This document shows positions 19,601 to 28,753 of a stretch of DNA of 64,000 nt, in pieces; the first letter of the stretch is position 1; the number at the start of each line of letters is the position of its first letter. Made by a program: the position numbers and the translations under genes. Below the pieces are notes generated by a model. The model made no database searches. It was given only the letters and a program-made list of their open reading frames with translations, and was not told the origin of the DNA. The DNA is taken from contig WMKK01000022.1 of NCBI GenBank assembly GCA_012295225.1, positions 248,001 to 312,000 of the forward strand. The letters run 5' to 3'. Source of the DNA: Ostreococcus mediterraneus. Its lineage: Eukaryota; Chlorophyta; Mamiellophyceae; Mamiellales; Bathycoccaceae.

Positions 19601-21811
19601 ATGGGGAGCGCCGGATTGCACGCGCTCGTCGCTCCTAAAACGGTGCGGGTGCGATTGAGAGATCATTGCGCCGGGCGTATCGTTGGCGTCGACGCGTCGT
19701 GGCTCCTGCACCTCGTAGGAAACACTCACGGAAATGACATAGGACAGGAGCAATACGGCGCGTTATGTTATTCGTGCTTTCACAAACTGCAAAAGTTACG
19801 GAACGACAAACTGTCTATAGTCGTTGTGTTTGACGGTGAAGTTCCTCCGTCGAAGTTGGCGACCGTGTGCGAGCGGAGAAAGACACAGACGTTCGTGCGA
19901 ACGTGGGATATGCAGAGACAATTAATTTTATATCTTCGGCAGAAGGAGATCGAGTGTATTGTCGCGCCGTACGAGGCCGAGTCGCAGCTTGTGTATATGC
20001 AGCGCATGAAGCAAATCGACATCATCATGGGATGTGACTCGGACTACATCGCGCTCGGCTGCGACGCGTACGTCTATGACGTCGACTTCCACCCTTGTGG
20101 CGTATGCGCAAGGTATTGGTGTATTGCTACGTACCAGAGTTTGACGTTTACCGACGCCGAGTCGAACGCAGGTGTGTTGCAACGCGTGCATGCCACGCGC
20201 GCGCATGAAGCGTTTCAACTTTGGAGCGTCGTTGCGGGCTGCGACTATATCGCGTGGAACGGCGTCGCTGCTGGCAAATGCGGCAAGATACTGAGACAAG
20301 CTTTGCAAAATAATACGTTTGATACCATCGCGATCGCTCGGCTGCTAAAAGCAATCGGCGGCGTCACTGTGGACGAGGACGACATCGTCAAATCCCTGAA
20401 CGATGCGCTCGCAAACTTTCGCGCACCCATCGTGTTTGACATTGCGCAAGGGAAACGCGTCCTCCTCGACGGGTCGCGATACTCTGAGCGACGAAATGCC
20501 ACGCAGGGCGTTGTAAAGTGTTTGTTCGACGCGGTCGCGTTCGCCCGTGGCGACGTGAACGTGGAAACCGGAGCGAGCGACGACTCAGAATTCCAAGGTG
20601 AACGCGATGCCGCGAAGCAACAACTCAAAACGCAACCCCTTCAAACACATCACGTGCCCGGCAGCACGTTCGCCCGTGGCGTGACGGTGAACACGCCGTC
20701 GGTCGGTAAGGAAGAAATAAGGACGTACTTGCAAGCTGTGGGAGTCAAGGCTGGATTTTCGGATCCGCGGGCGTCGGAGGTGGGCACGACGTCCGTGGCT
20801 GTGCCAGTGGACGAGAAGCTCGACGTCCACCATCATCAGCAGCTGACAAAGATGTCGCGCCTCATGGGTCGCGAGCCGACAGTACGCGATCCGAAGGGCA
20901 GAAACAACGCACAACTTTTTGCTTTATACGACAAACTCTACGCGCAACATTTTCCAGATGGTCTAGATGACGTGAAGCCGCCGTCTGACGCCGAGCCCTG
21001 GGACGGCCTCAACGTGATTGGACGCACAGGCGCGGTTTTACTCGAATCGGTGATCGAGTATCACGTGCTGAAATCGGGCGAGTACGGCCACGCAGTGAAC
21101 TGGGAAAGTGTGATGAAGAGAGCAAAAGATAGGTTGAAATCACAGAAGGATTGGAAGAGCGCTAAGATGTGGACGCCGCACAAAAGTTGTGCGGCAACGC
21201 ACTGGATCGACTGGTTCCGCGTAAGCATCGATGCGAGCGCCTACCAAAAGAAGCCACGCCGCGTTTATCTTGGGCTCGCAGTGTTCAAGCGAGCCGACAG
21301 GAATCACCGCCCGCATGTCAGGGACATCGTGTATGGAATCTGTGATTGTATCGCGGCATGCGGCGGCGCTCAGCCGTTTTGTGTGCACTGCATCATCGCC
21401 GCGTATGCCTTCGCGACCATCGATCGGGGCGAGACTGAGCCGACGTGCACCGGCGTCCCGGCGGCCTGGAAAATCCCTACCAGTGGCGTTCGAAGTCAAG
21501 AACAATTCGATGAATACGCCCCGCTGCATTGCATGCCGTTGCGGTCGAAGCGCAAGGCGTCAAGCGACACACCGAACACGCGAGGGTGTCAAGAGACGAA
21601 GGATCCACGCGTCGCATACAAAGTGTACTCCGACGACGCTGCACTCAAGATACGAGACATGGATTTGACCGATGTGCGCAATGCGTTTTTTAAAGCACTA
21701 TTTTATGCTCGAGGGAAGCGGGAGTGCGCGTACGCACAAGCCTTAGCGCGTCGAACTGGCGAGTACCACGAGTTCAACCCGCTCATGATGGGTCGGGATG
21801 ATCATGCATGA
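19601..21811 (+). CDS. FEN1/XPG-like nuclease with SWIM zinc finger (element B)
   Basis: 736 residues from the ATG at 19601, with M-G-S-A-G-L-H-A-L at the XPG-N start. Acidic residues are D31 (G-V-D-A-S-W), D78 (V-F-D-G-E), E124 and E126 (A-P-Y-E-A-E-S-Q), D145 and D147 (G-C-D-S-D) and D214 (A-G-C-D-Y). This is a complete flap-endonuclease active site. A linker and a helical region near residues 400-560 follow. The SWIM finger is C581-x-C583-x10-C594-x-H596, the same spacing as in element A. The gene overlaps the convergent transposase gene by 29 bp. Known ISL2EU partners carry a SWIM finger with a YqaJ exonuclease; here a flap nuclease stands in its place. Role in transposition is inferred. 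Confidence 0.88.
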   Translation: MGSAGLHALVAPKTVRVRLRDHCAGRIVGVDASWLLHLVGNTHGNDIGQEQYGALCYSCFHKLQKLRNDKLSIVVVFDGEVPPSKLATVCERRKTQTFVRTWDMQRQLILYLRQKEIECIVAPYEAESQLVYMQRMKQIDIIMGCDSDYIALGCDAYVYDVDFHPCGVCARYWCIATYQSLTFTDAESNAGVLQRVHATRAHEAFQLWSVVAGCDYIAWNGVAAGKCGKILRQALQNNTFDTIAIARLLKAIGGVTVDEDDIVKSLNDALANFRAPIVFDIAQGKRVLLDGSRYSERRNATQGVVKCLFDAVAFARGDVNVETGASDDSEFQGERDAAKQQLKTQPLQTHHVPGSTFARGVTVNTPSVGKEEIRTYLQAVGVKAGFSDPRASEVGTTSVAVPVDEKLDVHHHQQLTKMSRLMGREPTVRDPKGRNNAQLFALYDKLYAQHFPDGLDDVKPPSDAEPWDGLNVIGRTGAVLLESVIEYHVLKSGEYGHAVNWESVMKRAKDRLKSQKDWKSAKMWTPHKSCAATHWIDWFRVSIDASAYQKKPRRVYLGLAVFKRADRNHRPHVRDIVYGICDCIAACGGAQPFCVHCIIAAYAFATIDRGETEPTCTGVPAAWKIPTSGVRSQEQFDEYAPLHCMPLRSKRKASSDTPNTRGCQETKDPRVAYKVYSDDAALKIRDMDLTDVRNAFFKALFYARGKRECAYAQALARRTGEYHEFNPLMMGRDDHA

Positions 21812-23630
21812 GACTCAAACCGTAGTTGACGGCGCATACGGTGATGATCCGAACCTCCATGTGAAGAATTGATAAATGCTGAACAGTTGTTCCCCCGCGC
21901 ATCGCCTTCCATCGCTTGAGACTCCCCATTGCGCGCTCTACGTGTACGCGAATCGTGGATATCGCGCGGTCTCCAATCTTGTCGCCATCGGTAAAGGGCT
22001 GCCCGTTAAACTTTCGCGTCGGCGCGTCGAGTTTGATGTTTTTTCTGCAAGCTATCATCATACAATCATCAAAACCCTTGTCCACGAGCACATGAAGTGG
22101 TGCTTTCTTGCCGTTCGGCAGTTGGACGTCGATACCAGCGCTTGCAATGGCGTCCAAGACACCACTGTTTTCAACGACCGCTTTGTCTGAGCATCGCCCA
22201 CCATAGCCGTCAGAACAGAACACGACAAGGCCGTCGGCGGAGATCGCTATCAGAAACTTTGCCGTAGTATGACTCTTGTAAGATGAATACATCGCCCTGT
22301 GTGCCGAGGACGCCGAAGGGCGTTGTACCGGAATCTCCGTGGCGTCTTTAAGCGCGTACGGCTTCGCCCCGTAGACCGCCTCGACTTTGGGATCTTGATT
22401 AAGGTAGACTTCACTCGCCGTTGGCGGGCGACATTCGCGGCATATGTGCGCGTGCATTATATGAGTCATCTCTAAACGACTTCGGTGTGCGGTCGCCGAC
22501 GATATTCCAAACAACGGCGCCGCCGCGCTGTCGTCCACGCCGGTTTTCATGACGAACCAAAAATAAAAGAACGCGTCCTCGCGCGTGAATTTGCGTCGGC
22601 GAGATTGCCGCGTGACGCCCTCATCGAGTGGCCGATCGCTTCGGTATTGCGTGGCTAAATCAGTGATATTATGCTCTCCACCGTTCACGTATTCCCAAAG
22701 CGCAACGAACGACGCGCGGTTCGGCCAACCCGTCAACTCCTTGCACTTGTCACCCAACACATCATCGCTTTTCAAACGCGCCATCGACAACAAAGGTTCA
22801 CGGAAACACTCGCCCAATTGCGACGCTTCGAGCGCTCTCTCCTCTAGCAATCGATTCTCGTCTAACAAAGCATCTATCATGAGCGCTTTTGCTTTGACCA
22901 TCTCGGTCAAGTGTGCGATTTGCGCTTCGTCATCGGCGATGATGCGCGTCTTCTCAACCACGTCCGAACGTAGCTCATCGTTGGAGATTACAGCGTCCGC
23001 ATCGTAGCGCAATCTCTTCACGACCTCACTGCACGAGCGGCTGGCAGTCGACGACGCCGTTGAAGACTTTTTGCTTCGTATATTCGTGTCCTCTACGGCA
23101 TCGTTCGCCCACTCAACGCGCCGTGCCGCGCCGCTACTCGTGCGCTTCGACCGGCGGCCGTTCAAGTCGCTGAGTACGCCACGTGCGCCTTCAGCGGCGC
23201 GTGGCGTTCGCCCCGACCGCGCCCTACCGCCACTAGCCGCCGCACATGGCGTGAGGGGTTTCTTGTAGTGCTCAGGCGCGCGCAGGGTCTCACCTTTCTT
23301 CGTAGGCTCGACGCAAACGGGGTCGTAAGAAACGTGCAAACGCCCCTCATTCAAAAGCAAAGTTTGTCCCGACGGTGACCAGCGCTTATACTCGGGCGGG
23401 ACGTGCCTCGTGCTAATCCAAACTTGTTTACCGCGTGCACGTATTTCGCTCTCCATCATGCGCTGCTCTGTAGGCGACAAATCAGGTCGCAGAGCGCGAA
23501 GGACGGTGCGAATGTCGGCATCGTCCCGCGCGCACGTGATGTAATGACCAATACCTTCGTGACGTTTCATGCACCCGCACACACATCGCCACGTTGATGG
23601 GACCTTCGCACTCGCAGGAGTCTTCATCAA
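21783..23630 (-). CDS. DDE_Tnp_4 / ISL2EU-like transposase (element B)
   Basis: 615 residues from ATG 23630, which lies 20 bp inside the right TIR. N-terminal C-V-C-G-C with a distant V-W-I-S-T-R-H is a weak THAP-like candidate. A basic low-complexity linker and coiled coil (residues 205-265) precede K-E-L-T-G-W-P-N and the DNA-binding-like segment. Catalytic motifs: K-D-A-T-E-I-P-V (first Asp), Y-S-S-Y-K-S-H-T-T-A-K-F-L, C-S-D-G-Y-G-G, V-D-K-G-F-D (second Asp) and R-V-H-V-E-R-A-M-G-S-L-K (Glu). These match DDE_Tnp_4 of the ISL2EU type. The C-terminal codons overlap the nuclease gene. Confidence 0.9.
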   Translation of the reverse strand: MMKTPASAKVPSTWRCVCGCMKRHEGIGHYITCARDDADIRTVLRALRPDLSPTEQRMMESEIRARGKQVWISTRHVPPEYKRWSPSGQTLLLNEGRLHVSYDPVCVEPTKKGETLRAPEHYKKPLTPCAAASGGRARSGRTPRAAEGARGVLSDLNGRRSKRTSSGAARRVEWANDAVEDTNIRSKKSSTASSTASRSCSEVVKRLRYDADAVISNDELRSDVVEKTRIIADDEAQIAHLTEMVKAKALMIDALLDENRLLEERALEASQLGECFREPLLSMARLKSDDVLGDKCKELTGWPNRASFVALWEYVNGGEHNITDLATQYRSDRPLDEGVTRQSRRRKFTREDAFFYFWFVMKTGVDDSAAAPLFGISSATAHRSRLEMTHIMHAHICRECRPPTASEVYLNQDPKVEAVYGAKPYALKDATEIPVQRPSASSAHRAMYSSYKSHTTAKFLIAISADGLVVFCSDGYGGRCSDKAVVENSGVLDAIASAGIDVQLPNGKKAPLHVLVDKGFDDCMMIACRKNIKLDAPTRKFNGQPFTDGDKIGDRAISTIRVHVERAMGSLKRWKAMRGGTTVQHLSILHMEVRIITVCAVNYGLSLMHDHPDPS

Positions 23631-23946
23631 TATGATATTGTATCACCCACCGCCCGCCGCGGTCGTTTCGCGCGTTCACGCCGCGCGCGCGCGCCGTCGT
23701 TTCGCGGGCGCATTTGCACGCCGTTTGTGCGTCGTTTTTGAATTTCCTACCTACTTGCGCACTTTTTTGCACTTGACCCACTCATCGACCAATTATAACT
23801 CAAGAAATTGAAATTTCAGGCGACGCTTAGGGAAATAGGATATTTCCTAGGGAAATGCGAATTTCGCTAAATTTTGGCGTAAAATATGATAGATAAAACA
23901 TGCAACTATATACGCAAAAGTTGAAGGTTCCTTAGTGGAATGGGTC

Positions 23947-24063
23947 TATAATGAAACACACGCAAACGATAGCTATTGAAAGGACACGTTTCTTTCTCCA
24001 GTACACCCTTGCACGCGACACAGGGTCCGCAAGCTCAGCACTTGTCGTTGGCGGCGTTTTCAT
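23947..24063 (-). pseudogene. probable N-terminal anchor of the interrupted GT8 gene
   Basis: From an ATG at 24063 the minus strand reads about 38 residues: a polar start, then W-R-R-K-K-R followed by L-S-I-A-I-V-C-V-C-F-I, a classic type II signal anchor. It ends where element A begins, and the sequence on the far side (14018-14049) joins the GT8 frame apart from a one-base frame difference. No long frame runs through it otherwise. I infer it is the 5' end of the GT8 gene whose body lies at 7541-8170. Confidence 0.5.
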
Positions 24064-24922
24064 TCGCAGATGTATAACGCGCAACTAGAAGCTCTCATAC
24101 TCGTACTACTGTCTGCTCTTGGCGAGAAGCCTGTCTCTTGGGGCTGTTATTGATTGTTTGAGTCAAGCGTACACGCGCTGGCGCGAGGGATACCCCGAAG
24201 GCGGAAGAGCGAAACGGAACTGAACTGAAGACCTTCAATTTATACACCAACGGTTGTGCCGGGGTACCAGCGCTGTATTTACAAGAATCGTGAGCGTTCT
24301 CCACCAATATGTCCACCGGTCCTGCCGGTAGGTATAGGAAGGATGCCGCATATTGTGGCTGGAATCACGGCACGTGCCGCGGGGCGTGGGATCAGCTGGG
24401 ATCACATACTTAACACATATTAAACTCATGTAGTCAACTTGAATTAAGTGTTACATAGTGTCACCATACACTAAGTACGAGTGTGTCACGCACCGGTGGT
24501 GTAAACATGCGCCGAGTAAATTGTGTGTTCTGAGCCCTAACTGACCCCTCCTCTCTCTCATGCGCGCGCTCGTTTGCCACGAGACGATATTTTTAAGCCA
24601 ATCAAATTATTTTCAAAAATCACGCCTCACGCAAAATACTTTTTTCTAATGCCCTTTGCGAGCTATTCGGGGCTAGCGTATAGCATACGCTCGAGCTGCT
24701 CGAGTCGAGCGTGAGCATGGGCGTGCATACCAGCATACGCAGGATTCGACCTGCCATGTGTTGACGCTGAAGTTTCGAGCGCGTCCCTTACAAAGGCTGA
24801 TACCAGTAGGAAGATGTGGCGAACTTCTCGTGAACAAAGCAACGCTGGTTAATGCTGTAGAAGCATGTTTGAGGTGATACTGCCCGGCCGTATTTGAAGC
24901 GTCTTTTAATTGTCTCGCAAGT
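24064..24922. other. no gene; diverged hAT/MITE relic at about 24403-24740
   Basis: From about 24403 to 24740 the sequence aligns with the MITE interior: ACATACTTAACACAT, AACATGCGCCG, then CTGAGCCCTAACTGACCCC and AAAAATCACGCC. Divergence is much higher than between the other copies, so this is an old insertion. No gene is seen in the rest of the interval, which contains the promoter side of the gene at 24923. Confidence 0.6.
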
Positions 24923-25987
24923 ATGGTTCGAAAATACGGCTTACTGTTAAAGTTTCTCTGCGCGATTGCTACTGGAATATTACTTCGAGTGGCGTCCTAT
25001 GTTTATTCACCACTGGTTCGTTCTGGCGAGAGTGTGGCACGATGTGCGTCCAGCATCGGCGTGGTTGTTTCTATATGCCAAGAGCCACAGGAGACGTTTC
25101 TTGCGCTCAAAACTTTGATGCGTGAACTTGACAACTGTCATGGTTTTACGTTCAGGCGCTACATTTATTGCAAATGCGGTCCTTGGTACGTGTGCGATCT
25201 TACGCTGCCAAACTTAGGTAGAGAAGGGAACACATTTATCACGCACGTGAGTAAAAACTACGGCACACTCGATGATATTGTCTGGTTCGTGAACGGCGGT
25301 TTCATGTCCAAAGAACACGCCACAAAGGCCTTCAGTAAAATTCAGCGCACACTTACGAACACGCAGCTTCAGCGGCGTTTGACAAAGCTTGCCTATGTTG
25401 ACGATATGATTACGTCATTGGATAACGTTGACGTCAGAAGAAAGCCTTTGTACACACAACACTCATGCTTAGCTATTGCCAAAGCACATTGCAAGAGGGC
25501 GTTCAGCTGCGAGTATACTCTTCCGTGCGAAAACAAGGAAGCGTGTGCTTGCGAAGTCCAACGCACTTGTCACTGGACTGGAGCGACAAAAGAAAATTAC
25601 AACGCAACTATGGCGAGTCACTTGATTGTTCCGCCGGTGGATAAAACTGCGCCGCGCGGACACAGCATGTATACTTGGGCGTGCTCACGCCTTGGTATAG
25701 ATGCGAAAGTATTACATCAGTGCGGTGCATCGCAAAGTGGCGTGTTCGCAGTAGGCTCAGAACGACTTCGTTCATATCCAAAACTCGTGTATGACTCTCT
25801 CGTCGAAGAGTATGAGGCATACTCCACAACAGGAGGTCTTATGGGGCACTACATGGAACGTATGTACCGGTCGATGTTGTATTGTGCTTTAGAGGACATG
25901 TATGCGACACGGCATCGGTTGCATGCCTTTAAGGTGTTTTCGCAGCACGTAAAAAAACTCGTTGTTGCGTTCTTCAAGTACCGTTAA
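24923..25987 (+). CDS. DUF3431-like type II membrane protein
   Basis: 354 residues from ATG 24923. A charged N-terminus precedes a hydrophobic segment at about residues 8-28, a signal anchor. DUF3431-like motifs follow: L-P-N-L-G-R-E-G-N-T-F-I near residue 92, V-W-F-V-N-G-G near 117, H-Q-C-G-A-S-Q-S-G-V-F-A-V near 266 and a C-terminal R-M-Y-R-S-M-L block. A Cys-rich insert (C-E-N-K-E-A-C-A-C) lies near residue 190. Length suits a complete member, and the fragments at 3-542 and 6999-7365 are relatives. The biochemical role is unknown; luminal orientation and neighbours suggest glycan metabolism. Confidence 0.75.
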   Translation: MVRKYGLLLKFLCAIATGILLRVASYVYSPLVRSGESVARCASSIGVVVSICQEPQETFLALKTLMRELDNCHGFTFRRYIYCKCGPWYVCDLTLPNLGREGNTFITHVSKNYGTLDDIVWFVNGGFMSKEHATKAFSKIQRTLTNTQLQRRLTKLAYVDDMITSLDNVDVRRKPLYTQHSCLAIAKAHCKRAFSCEYTLPCENKEACACEVQRTCHWTGATKENYNATMASHLIVPPVDKTAPRGHSMYTWACSRLGIDAKVLHQCGASQSGVFAVGSERLRSYPKLVYDSLVEEYEAYSTTGGLMGHYMERMYRSMLYCALEDMYATRHRLHAFKVFSQHVKKLVVAFFKYR

Positions 25988-26366
25988 GAATGCGCTAGAG
26001 AGAGGCTTGATTAGGTCACTCGTGCAATGAAGCATTTCGTCCGGAAAATATCGACACCAGAACTAGCATAAACTTTCAACTTTTTTACGTGTTAGAGTTG
26101 GTCATTCAACCAACGTTGGTGTTCAACTTAAAAGGGTAGCGAATCGGTAAAATTTCGCCCCAAATCATGTTCATGGACCAGGTCATTAACCCGATCTAGG
26201 CAACCGATGAAAGATTCATCAGTCACTTGAAATTTTCCATTTGGAAATGCCTTAAACGGCAATACAGACTGTACTTTTCATCCGTCTTTGCACAAAAAGA
26301 TTATCTGTTGGCCTCTATGCTATGCTCCTATGCTATGCTCGTGGCCTGAGGAAAGAGATTCTTATA
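25988..26366. other. intergenic; palindrome ACCAACGTTGGT
   Basis: No gene seen. A 12-bp perfect palindrome lies at 26109-26120. The same core recurs at 26702-26715 and 27373-27386 with one more base pair on each side. Confidence 0.5.
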
Positions 26367-27154
26367 CCAAATGTGATATTTAACTGTTTCCAACACGCAT
26401 TGAGTTCATGTGATGATATACTCATGGTACTGGCATCATCGCTGTGTATGACCCTGACAATAATGTCCTCAAAATTGTTGAAGGAAATCGCGTTCTGCTT
26501 CTTCTTCGGTGCAGCTATAACACATGAATCGTCTCAAAAGTATTCTTTGTGACTTCATTTGGACTTGGGTAAGGAAAGATATCAGTCATGTGTTCTTGGA
26601 TCTGTCATCATGTGCTAATTCAATCCAATTAATTGGGATCTTTTGGGATATCATGCCCGCTTGTAATATCTCAAATGGAATACCGGTACTTGTGAGAAAG
26701 ATACCAACGTTGGTATATTTTTCTCTCCCCCTATTGTTTTCGCGACTATCGCGTACGAAACATGTTTCGAAGTCTGCTACATGACTTTTATATAGCTGAA
26801 TGTCTTTATACCATCTATTTGTGATGGCAGTTTGAATTTGCTTTTGATGTGACCAAAAGAAACAGCATCGATTTCTGTTTTGCAGAAATCAATCTAGCTG
26901 TTTGGTGCACCCTGTTACAGCTGCATGTTTTAAAATATGATTGCTCTTTTGATTCATCATGATTATCATTGTGCAGATGCACCCTGATCAGTTTATCTTT
27001 TAATTGTGCTTGAACAGTTCTCAATTTACCTTCTTCAGCGTCTTTGATGGCAAAAGTATACTTGTTGTCTTGTATGTTGCATGAGCACCCTTTGCAATTT
27101 TGGAAAATGTGTAATAACGAGACAGTATGTTTTCTCTGTTGTTTTATGTTATTA
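26367..27154. repeat. 0.8-kb dispersed repeat, copy 2 (partner 757-1581)
   Basis: Same order of sequence as copy 1 with many substitutions and small indels. It ends at TTATGTTATTA, after which the copies diverge. The minus-strand frame 26815-27207 (130 codons) overlaps it and shares the Cys/His-rich segment of 1183-1548, but its first residues lie in unique sequence. Confidence 0.8.
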
Positions 27155-27850
27155 CCCAGTAGACATGCGCTTGAAAATGTGAATATTTGATTGTCCACAT
27201 CCTTCATTTGACGGAAAACTTTTGTAGCGCTCTAGTTCTTCAGACTAAACAGCGAGCGTCGTTATAATCGTCGTTGACGAGTTTAGAATCCTTATGAGAT
27301 CAAGATATTCGTGCATTTATTAGAATTCATTACATTATTAGTACTACCGGCACCACAGGTAGCAGTATCTAATACCAACGTTGGTACAAAAGTTGGTATG
27401 ATATTTTCCGCTGCTAATCCATCCATCTTTTGTTGCACCTCAATGATTGACTATTGAGCTTTATACAGTAACGCTTCAATGTCAAACTTAAAAAGCTCTT
27501 AATGACTTTGCCTTCATCTTCAGTTTTCTTTGACATTTTTTTTCATTGTTTGAATCTTGAAACAATCGTGCGTGTCCAATAATTCTGCTTATCCGGCTGT
27601 CTGCACTGTACGCTTCGAGTCTAATTTGCTTCGTTTATTAGACCTACTGGTAACGAATTAGGCTAAGCAAATATCGAGAACACTACAGCACCGGGCACGC
27701 CCCCTATACAGTAGTATACTGATGAAAAATTCGCACCCGAGCGCTTTGCAAGTGACACATCATTACCATAAGCGGTCCTTGGTTCTCGCGTGAACATCTA
27801 TTCGATGTGCTGAAAATGTTTTCAATGGACACTCATTGAGACATGTATTT
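27155..27850. other. intergenic, no gene seen
   Basis: AT-rich sequence. Contains the 14-bp palindrome TACCAACGTTGGTA at 27373-27386, followed by a partial repeat of it. No frame with family features is visible. Confidence 0.4.
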
Positions 27851-28276
27851 TCAAAATGTATGTTCTTTTGACACGCTCTCTTTCGGCGAACGTGTGCCGC
27901 GTGGGTTATCACCAGTTTGCGCATACTTTTTCTTTTCCGCCTTGCGCTTTTCTGCTTGGTAAACTCTGTGCTTTTCACAACAGTCTCGGCAAGTTTTCCG
28001 GCCTATGGTAAAAGCGAAGTACGCATCGCGGTAATGGCGACAGCTCGTGCAATATTTTAGTACTGGCGGGGCGCCTAAATGCAATTCGTGTTGTGAGTCA
28101 AGTGTTTCTGGCGTAGACATATCGTCGTGAAACACGACGTTACCAGCCGTGACCGGCGTCTCCGTGAGCTTTCTCTTGAGTAGAAAGCTCACTTGCGCAC
28201 GTGAACTAAATTGCTTTCCATGAAATAAATGCTTTGGCACTGGCGATGGGCGCAAATCCAACTTACGCTTTTGCAC
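27851..28276 (-). CDS. small basic zinc-finger protein, paralogue of 2481-2981
   Basis: About 141 codons. The finger is Y-C-T-S-C-R-H-Y, then C-R-D-C with K-H-R-V-Y-Q and a Lys/Arg-rich tail (K-R-K-A-E-K-K-K-Y). It matches the protein at 2481-2981 in Cys spacing and basic tail but not elsewhere. The frame opens at a GTG (28276) without an upstream in-frame ATG. A GTAAGT donor-like site lies at 28267-28262 on the coding strand, so a spliced 5' exon is possible; otherwise an internal ATG near 28120 gives a shorter protein. Nucleic-acid binding is inferred. Confidence 0.5.
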   Translation of the reverse strand: MQKRKLDLRPSPVPKHLFHGKQFSSRAQVSFLLKRKLTETPVTAGNVVFHDDMSTPETLDSQHELHLGAPPVLKYCTSCRHYRDAYFAFTIGRKTCRDCCEKHRVYQAEKRKAEKKKYAQTGDNPRGTRSPKESVSKEHTF

Positions 28277-28753
28277 GTGCGCACTCGTGTGCTGGGGTGG
28301 GGGTGTGCCCTTGTGTCGTCCTCCTGCCGAACAGGAAATCTAGGGGTGGGAAAACTTTATATGTTGCCGCTTCAGAGGAGTCCCTACGCGACTGACGAGT
28401 CATGATTGGTCGACGAAATACGTATTGTGTACCTTTTAGTACTATCACATCACCGTGTCACATCTACTACCGGGTGTTTGCACCTTGCGAAAATTCGTGA
28501 AAAACGTGATGCGTGGCAAACACGAGTGAAATCAAGCGACGCGACGCAAACTTTAGACGACCAACCGCACGCAAACAGTGACATATGCTCCGCGTTACAT
28601 AAATTAAGCAGTTACACATCGTCAACACACTCACACGTGTGCCCGCTGTATCATTTGTATCGCAGTTGCCCTTCCACTGTCACCTGTCACCTGTCACACT
28701 AAACTGATGTATTCCAAACCCTAGACGCACACATTTCGTTACGCTCGTTTTTA
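28277..28753. other. intergenic; inverted copy of element A end motif near 28393
   Basis: No gene seen. The sequence GAGTCATGATTGGTCGAC at about 28395-28412, with TACGTATT beyond it, is the inverse of a stretch near the left end of element A (14082-14112). It may be a relic end of an A-type element. The last 40 bp before F3 match the sequence before F4. Confidence 0.45.

Larger units (their letters stand above)
19329..23840. mobile_element. two-gene transposon B, complete
   Basis: 4512 bp with 191-bp terminal inverted repeats (19329-19519 and 23650-23840) beginning TCCTATTTCCCTAAGCG, flanked by TA on both sides (19327-19328, 23841-23842). It holds the nuclease gene on plus and the transposase gene on minus, converging with a 29-bp overlap. 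Both start codons lie just inside the TIRs (81 bp and 20 bp), so the TIRs probably carry both promoters. Element C has the same length and differs at about seven positions that I noticed. Both frames are intact, so it looks recently active. Confidence 0.92.
14050..23946. mobile_element. two-gene transposon A (nuclease + DDE transposase), split by F2 and B
   Basis: Proposed ends are GACCCATTCCACTAAGG at 14050 and its complement ending at 23946; a second shared block (TATCAT...TTTACG) lies just inside both ends. Flanks are TATGA and TATAA. The left end also carries a sequence with ACCAATCATGACTCGTC near 14096, whose inverse occurs near 28393. F2 (18374-19305) and element B (19329-23840) are inserted in the right end, so net length is about 4.4 kb, close to the 4512 bp of B and C. 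The two genes converge and overlap by 9 bp as in B and C. Confidence 0.6.

Noticed and set aside
14050-23946. Element A as a Harbinger element with a 3-bp target duplication
   Set aside because: Flanks are TATGA/TATAA and give no clear TAA or TWA match; the partner gene is a nuclease, not a Myb-like protein.
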